Below are positions 14,694-17,551 of a stretch of 17,551 nucleotides of DNA, piece by piece. A program made the translations under genes and the position numbers. How positions within the stretch are numbered: position 1 is the stretch's first letter; each line of letters starts with the position of its first letter. The notes below the pieces were generated by a model. It saw nothing but the letters and a program-made list of their open reading frames with translations, searched no databases and was not told the origin of the DNA. The DNA is from an uncultured Muribaculaceae bacterium. GTDB lineage: Bacteria > Bacteroidota > Bacteroidia > Bacteroidales > Muribaculaceae. The stretch is taken from positions 1 through 17,551 of the forward strand of contig CAJUDL010000060.1 of the NCBI GenBank assembly GCA_910585285.1. The letters are read 5' to 3'.

Positions 14694-15284
14694 ATGGCAA
14701 ACTTTTCAGGCATGACCGACGAACAGTTGGTAAAGGCATACGCATCGGGATGTAACGAGGCGTTCGATGTGCTTCTTAAAAGTCATCAGGACCGCATATT
14801 CAATTATATCCTGCGTATTATCAAGAACGAGGATATAGCCAACGACATATTTCAGGAAACTTTTGTGAAGGCGATTCAGACAATACGCCAGGGACGTTAT
14901 ACGGAAAACGGTAAGTTCCCGGCGTGGATTTCTCGTATTGCTCACAATCTCATAATAGATTATTATCGTCAGGAGAAATCAGAGAATCTGCAGAGTGCGG
15001 ATCTTGATGACGTTGATGTGCTGAATCGCAAGGAATTGTGCGAAGAGACAATTGAAGATGCCATCATATCCGAGCAAATACGCGAAGATGTGAAGTATCT
15101 TATTGAAGAACTGCCTGCGCTTCAGAGAGAGGTGCTGGTGATGAGATATTACCAAGGGCTAAGTTTCAAGGAGATAGCCGAAATTACCGGTGTCAGCATC
15201 AATACTGCTCTTGGACGCATGCGCTACGCAATCCTTAACCTTCGCAGGATCGCCGCTGAGAAAGACATTATCCTGACTCTGTAA
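14694..15284 (+). CDS. Sigma-70 family (ECF/RpoE-like) RNA polymerase sigma factor
   Basis: 196 residues. Region 2 lies at about 20-95: EAFDVLLKSHQDRIFNYILR, NDIFQETFVKA (the DxxQE(T/V)F core-binding hallmark) and the promoter-melting stretch FPAWISRIAHNLIIDYYR. Region 4 lies at about 125-190: LPALQREVLVMRYYQGLSFKEIAEITGV followed by the recognition helix NTALGRMRYAILNLRR. No region 1 or 3 is present, as in ECF factors. Target promoters are unknown. There is no adjacent anti-sigma factor; the next reading frame is a 50-residue small protein with no membrane segment. It carries its own consensus promoter and a long leader with a 7-nt repeat tract, suggesting leader-level control. Confidence 0.93.
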   Translation: MANFSGMTDEQLVKAYASGCNEAFDVLLKSHQDRIFNYILRIIKNEDIANDIFQETFVKAIQTIRQGRYTENGKFPAWISRIAHNLIIDYYRQEKSENLQSADLDDVDVLNRKELCEETIEDAIISEQIREDVKYLIEELPALQREVLVMRYYQGLSFKEIAEITGVSINTALGRMRYAILNLRRIAAEKDIILTL

Positions 15285-15335
15285 TAAAAAATTTTATAGA
15301 CCTTTCAATAATAAAGAGGTTTGCGCAAGCGTTAT

Positions 15336-15368
15336 ATAGGTGAATTTGTTTAAAAAAAGTTTGCCTAT
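15336..15368 (+). promoter_or_regulatory. Leader hairpin covering the small-protein start codon
   Basis: ATAGGTGAATTT (15336-15347) can pair with AAGTTTGCCTAT (15357-15368) over 12 bp, three of them G-U, with a 9-nt loop. The right arm includes the first two bases of ATG 15367. It could hide the start site; a second ATG follows at once at 15370. Confidence 0.4.
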
Positions 15369-15519
15369 GATGCACGATTCCCACTTTACTACCAATGTGG
15401 ACCACAACGTAAATGTGGCTCCCGCTCCGAAGAAATCGACACTCTGCTTCTTGCGTCAGTTCGCAAGAACCTACGCTTCCCTTTCGGGCACAGCATTTTC
15501 TGTAATGAGTGTCAATTGA
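15367..15519 (+). CDS. Small uncharacterised protein, 50 residues
   Basis: Too short for routine gene calls but convincing: two ATGs in tandem (15367, 15370), 50 codons, and a near-perfect intrinsic terminator starting 15 nt after the stop. The N-terminal half is polar and His/Asn-rich (MMHDSHFTTNVDHNVNVAPA); the second half is basic then hydrophobic, KKSTLCFLRQFARTYASLSG, ending AFSVMSVN. I recall other short Bacteroidales proteins with an (L/I)RQFARxY core and an Asn C-terminus, but cannot verify this here. It lies 82 nt after the sigma-factor gene on the same strand and may share its transcript. There is no signal peptide or clear membrane span. Function unknown; the terminator places it as the last gene of the unit. 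Confidence 0.7.
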   Translation: MMHDSHFTTNVDHNVNVAPAPKKSTLCFLRQFARTYASLSGTAFSVMSVN

Positions 15520-15534
15520 GGCTTCACAGTATCA

Positions 15535-15570
15535 CGGACTCCGAAAAACCATCGGAGTCCGAATTTTTTT
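15535..15570 (+). terminator. Intrinsic terminator after the small protein
   Basis: CGGACTCCGA (15535-15544), loop AAAACCA, TCGGAGTCCG (15552-15561), then a T-run AATTTTTTT. A perfect 10-bp stem with a strong T-tract ends the sigma-factor/small-protein unit. Confidence 0.92.
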
Positions 15571-15614
15571 ATTATAAAATAGCCGTAATCTGCAAGTTCT
15601 AAGAGAATTTTTTA

Positions 15615-15622
15615 TAATTTTG
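15615..15622 (+). promoter_or_regulatory. -7 box of glnS
   Basis: TAATTTTG matches TAnnTTTG exactly and lies 36 nt before the glnS ATG. No good TTTG is found 19-21 nt upstream. Confidence 0.6.
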
Positions 15623-15658
15623 CATTTTGGAAAATTTTTTGACTACTTCAACAACATT

Positions 15659-17362
15659 ATGGAAGAAATCATAAAGGAAGAGGAAGCCCTTGGAGAGGGT
15701 GGCCTCAATTTCATAGAGCAGGAGATCAAAGCCGATCTTGAGGCTGGTAAAAACGGAGGACGATTGAATACCCGTTTCCCGCCGGAGCCAAACGGTTATC
15801 TTCACATCGGACACGCCAAGGCTTTCATTATGGACTTTGGCGCTGCAGAGAAATTTGGTGGCACCTGCAATCTTCGATTCGATGATACTAATCCTCAGAA
15901 GGAGGATACAGAATATGTAGAAGCCATTAAGGAAGATATCCACTGGCTGGGTTATGACTGGGAAGACCGTCTTTATTATGCCAGTGATTATTTCCCACAG
16001 CTTTATGATCTCGCTGTGCGCCTGATAAAAGAGGGCAAGGCTTATGTGGATGAGCAGACAAGCGAGCAGATTGCAGAGCAGAAAGGCACCCCAACAGTGC
16101 CGGGTAAGAACAGTCCGTATCGAGATCGTCCCGTAGAGGAAAACCTCGAACTGTTTGAAAAGATGAATGCCGGAGAGTTTGAGGAGGGATCGATGGTGCT
16201 CCGTGCCAAGATAGATATGGCAAGCGACAACATGCATTTCCGCGATCCGATTATGTATCGAATCATCAAAACTCCGCATTGGCGCACTGGCGAAAAGTGG
16301 AAGGTTTATCCGATGTATGATTTCGCTCACGGACAAAGCGACTATTTCGAGGGCGTGACCCATTCGATCTGCACATTGGAGTTTGTGCCTCACCGTCCGT
16401 TGTATGAATATTTCGTAAAGGAACTCGCTGATGAATCCTATTGTCCGCGACAGATTGAGTTCAACCGTCTGAACCTTACGTATACAGTGATGAGTAAACG
16501 TAAGCTTCTCCAGCTTGTAAAAGAGGGGCTTGTGAATGGTTGGGATGATCCCCGTATGCCGACTTTGCGTGGCTTGCGTCGTCGTGGCTACACACCGTCT
16601 TCAATCAAGGATTTCGTGAAGCGTATCGGCTATACTAAATATGAGGCTCTTAACCACATCGAGCTGCTGGAGCATTCCGTAAGGGAAGATCTCAACAAGA
16701 CAGCCACTCGTGTCAGCGTGGTTCAGAATCCTGTCAAGCTTATCCTCACCAACTATCCTGAGGATAAAACCGAGATGATGCTGATGGATAATAACCCGGA
16801 GAATCCCTCGGAAGGAACTCATGAAATGCCATTCAGTCGTGAGCTATGGATCGAGCGTGAAGATTTTATGGAGAATCCTCCGAAGAAATTCTTCCGTCTT
16901 TCTCCCGACAAAGAGGTCCGATTGAAAGGAGCATACATCATCAAGTGCACAGGAGTGAAGAAAGGGGAGGATGGCGAGATTGAAGAGATCTACGCTACCT
17001 ATGATCCTGAGACAAGAAGCGGACTTCCTGGTGCAGACCGTAAGGTAAAGGGCACTTTGCATTGGGTATCTGTGCCGACTGCAACCACTGCTGAAATTCG
17101 TGATTACGATCGTCTTTTTACTGTTGAAAATCCGAGTGCCGAGGAGGGAGACTTCCGCGACCTGTTGAATCCCGATTCACTCAAGATTCGTGAAAATGCC
17201 AAGATCGAGCCTTGGCTTGCTGAAAGAATCAAGGCTGGTGACCATTATCAGTTCCAGCGTTTGGGATATTACGTTGTAGATAAAGACTCTACTCCCGGAC
17301 ATCCCGTCTTCAATAAGACCATCGGTCTGAAAGATTCCTGGGCAAAGGAAATGAAGAAATAA
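15659..17362 (+). CDS. glnS: Glutaminyl-tRNA synthetase
   Basis: 567 residues, close to E. coli GlnRS (554). Class I synthetase signatures: FPPEPNGYLHIGHAKAF with HIGH at 49-52, and VMSKRKL with MSK at 278-280 (KMSKS-type loop). FRDPIMYRI, the segment around DFAHGQSDYFEGVTHSICTLEF and the C-terminal anticodon-binding beta-barrels are GlnRS-like and distinguish it from GluRS. It charges tRNA-Gln with glutamine and ATP in the cytoplasm, so direct Gln-tRNA synthesis is available to this organism. ATG 15659 is chosen; a reading from TTG 15620 would begin inside the -7 box. Bounded by strong terminators on both sides, so monocistronic. Confidence 0.97.
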   Translation: MEEIIKEEEALGEGGLNFIEQEIKADLEAGKNGGRLNTRFPPEPNGYLHIGHAKAFIMDFGAAEKFGGTCNLRFDDTNPQKEDTEYVEAIKEDIHWLGYDWEDRLYYASDYFPQLYDLAVRLIKEGKAYVDEQTSEQIAEQKGTPTVPGKNSPYRDRPVEENLELFEKMNAGEFEEGSMVLRAKIDMASDNMHFRDPIMYRIIKTPHWRTGEKWKVYPMYDFAHGQSDYFEGVTHSICTLEFVPHRPLYEYFVKELADESYCPRQIEFNRLNLTYTVMSKRKLLQLVKEGLVNGWDDPRMPTLRGLRRRGYTPSSIKDFVKRIGYTKYEALNHIELLEHSVREDLNKTATRVSVVQNPVKLILTNYPEDKTEMMLMDNNPENPSEGTHEMPFSRELWIEREDFMENPPKKFFRLSPDKEVRLKGAYIIKCTGVKKGEDGEIEEIYATYDPETRSGLPGADRKVKGTLHWVSVPTATTAEIRDYDRLFTVENPSAEEGDFRDLLNPDSLKIRENAKIEPWLAERIKAGDHYQFQRLGYYVVDKDSTPGHPVFNKTIGLKDSWAKEMKK

Positions 17363-17406
17363 GATACAGTAGGGTAGGACTTGAAGTTTTTACCTCTGAT
17401 TATATC

Positions 17407-17446
17407 AGGGCTGGTTCGATTTTTTTGAACCAACCCTATTTTTATT
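17407..17446 (+). terminator. Intrinsic terminator of glnS
   Basis: AGGGCTGGTTC (17407-17417) pairs with GAACCAACCCT (17427-17437) with one C-A mismatch, loop GATTTTTTT, followed by ATTTTTATTT. The end of the T-tract runs into the -33 box of the tmRNA promoter. Confidence 0.85.
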
Positions 17447-17476
17447 TGGTTATATCATAAATATTTGCTAACTTTG
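17445..17476 (+). promoter_or_regulatory. Promoter of ssrA
   Basis: TTTG (17445-17448), a 20-nt spacer and TAACTTTG (17469-17476), both consensus. Initiation near 17483 leaves about 15 nt of 5' leader before the mature tmRNA end. Confidence 0.82.
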
Positions 17477-17497
17477 CGTTTCCTATCAATGAACTAC

Positions 17498-17551
17498 GGG
17501 GCTGACTGGCTTTGACAGCGTGTAGAAGCGGTAGGTAAGCATGCAGAGCTT
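17498..17551 (+). ncRNA. ssrA: tmRNA (ssrA), 5' part only
   Basis: GGGGCTGACTGGCTTTGACAG is the typical start of a bacterial tmRNA (GGGGCTGAnnnGGnTTCGACnG), followed by TAGAAGCGGTAGGTAAGCATGCAGAGCTT, which matches the Bacteroidales GGTAGGTAAGCATGCAG continuation in two parts. The tag reading frame and tRNA-like 3' end lie beyond the right edge. tmRNA with SmpB rescues stalled ribosomes. Confidence 0.93.

Noticed and set aside
15599..16393. Minus-strand open frame of 264 codons opposite glnS
   Set aside because: Antisense shadow; it also runs through the glnS promoter region.

Overview
The window looks like a chromosomal segment of a gut Bacteroidales bacterium, most plausibly Muribaculaceae-like; the family is inferred from overall gene flavour and not proven. 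Evidence seen directly: promoters of the Bacteroidota type (TTTG, 19-20 nt, TAnnTTTG) stand in front of many genes, starts mostly lack strong Shine-Dalgarno sequences, and the families fit (GH92 mannosidase lipoprotein, GlnRS, DUF3332 lipoprotein, YtxH/holin-X pair).

Minus-strand block (1-3975): a tRNA-Ala(GGC) cut by the left edge, a membrane-anchored MurF-like ligase, an alpha/beta hydrolase and a DinF-type MATE transporter, read from right to left. The hydrolase has its own -7 box, whose first three bases are the MATE stop codon. A divergent 201-bp gap (3976-4176) separates this block from everything else, which is on the plus strand.

Plus-strand block: an orphan GH92 glycosidase lipoprotein (4177-6360); a DNA-repair run recJ-recQ-umuC (6484-11463) behind one strong promoter; an envelope module of a DUF3332 lipoprotein, two tandem YtxH proteins, a holin-X (DUF1469) membrane protein and a 111-residue unknown (11608-13516), closed by a strong terminator that also carries the prmA promoter; prmA; a sigma-70/ECF sigma factor with a long leader; an unlisted 50-codon small protein (15367-15519) followed by an excellent terminator; glnS; and the 5' part of ssrA (tmRNA), cut by the right edge.

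The most unusual signals are: (1) three degenerate tandem repeat tracts with a strict 7-nt period, each in the leader of a downstream gene (1774-1822, 10122-10184, 14572-14613), two of them absorbing the stop codon of the preceding gene; (2) the 50-residue small protein, with a leader hairpin covering its start codon; (3) the YtxH-YtxH-holin-X-111aa module with an internal 13-bp stem-loop, an apparent counterpart of E. coli yqjD-yqjE-yqjK; (4) the Mur ligase in which membrane segments replace the usual UDP-binding domain; (5) a RecQ whose zinc cysteines lie about 160-200 residues further downstream than in the classical enzyme. No CRISPR array, insertion sequence, prophage or toxin-antitoxin pair was seen.
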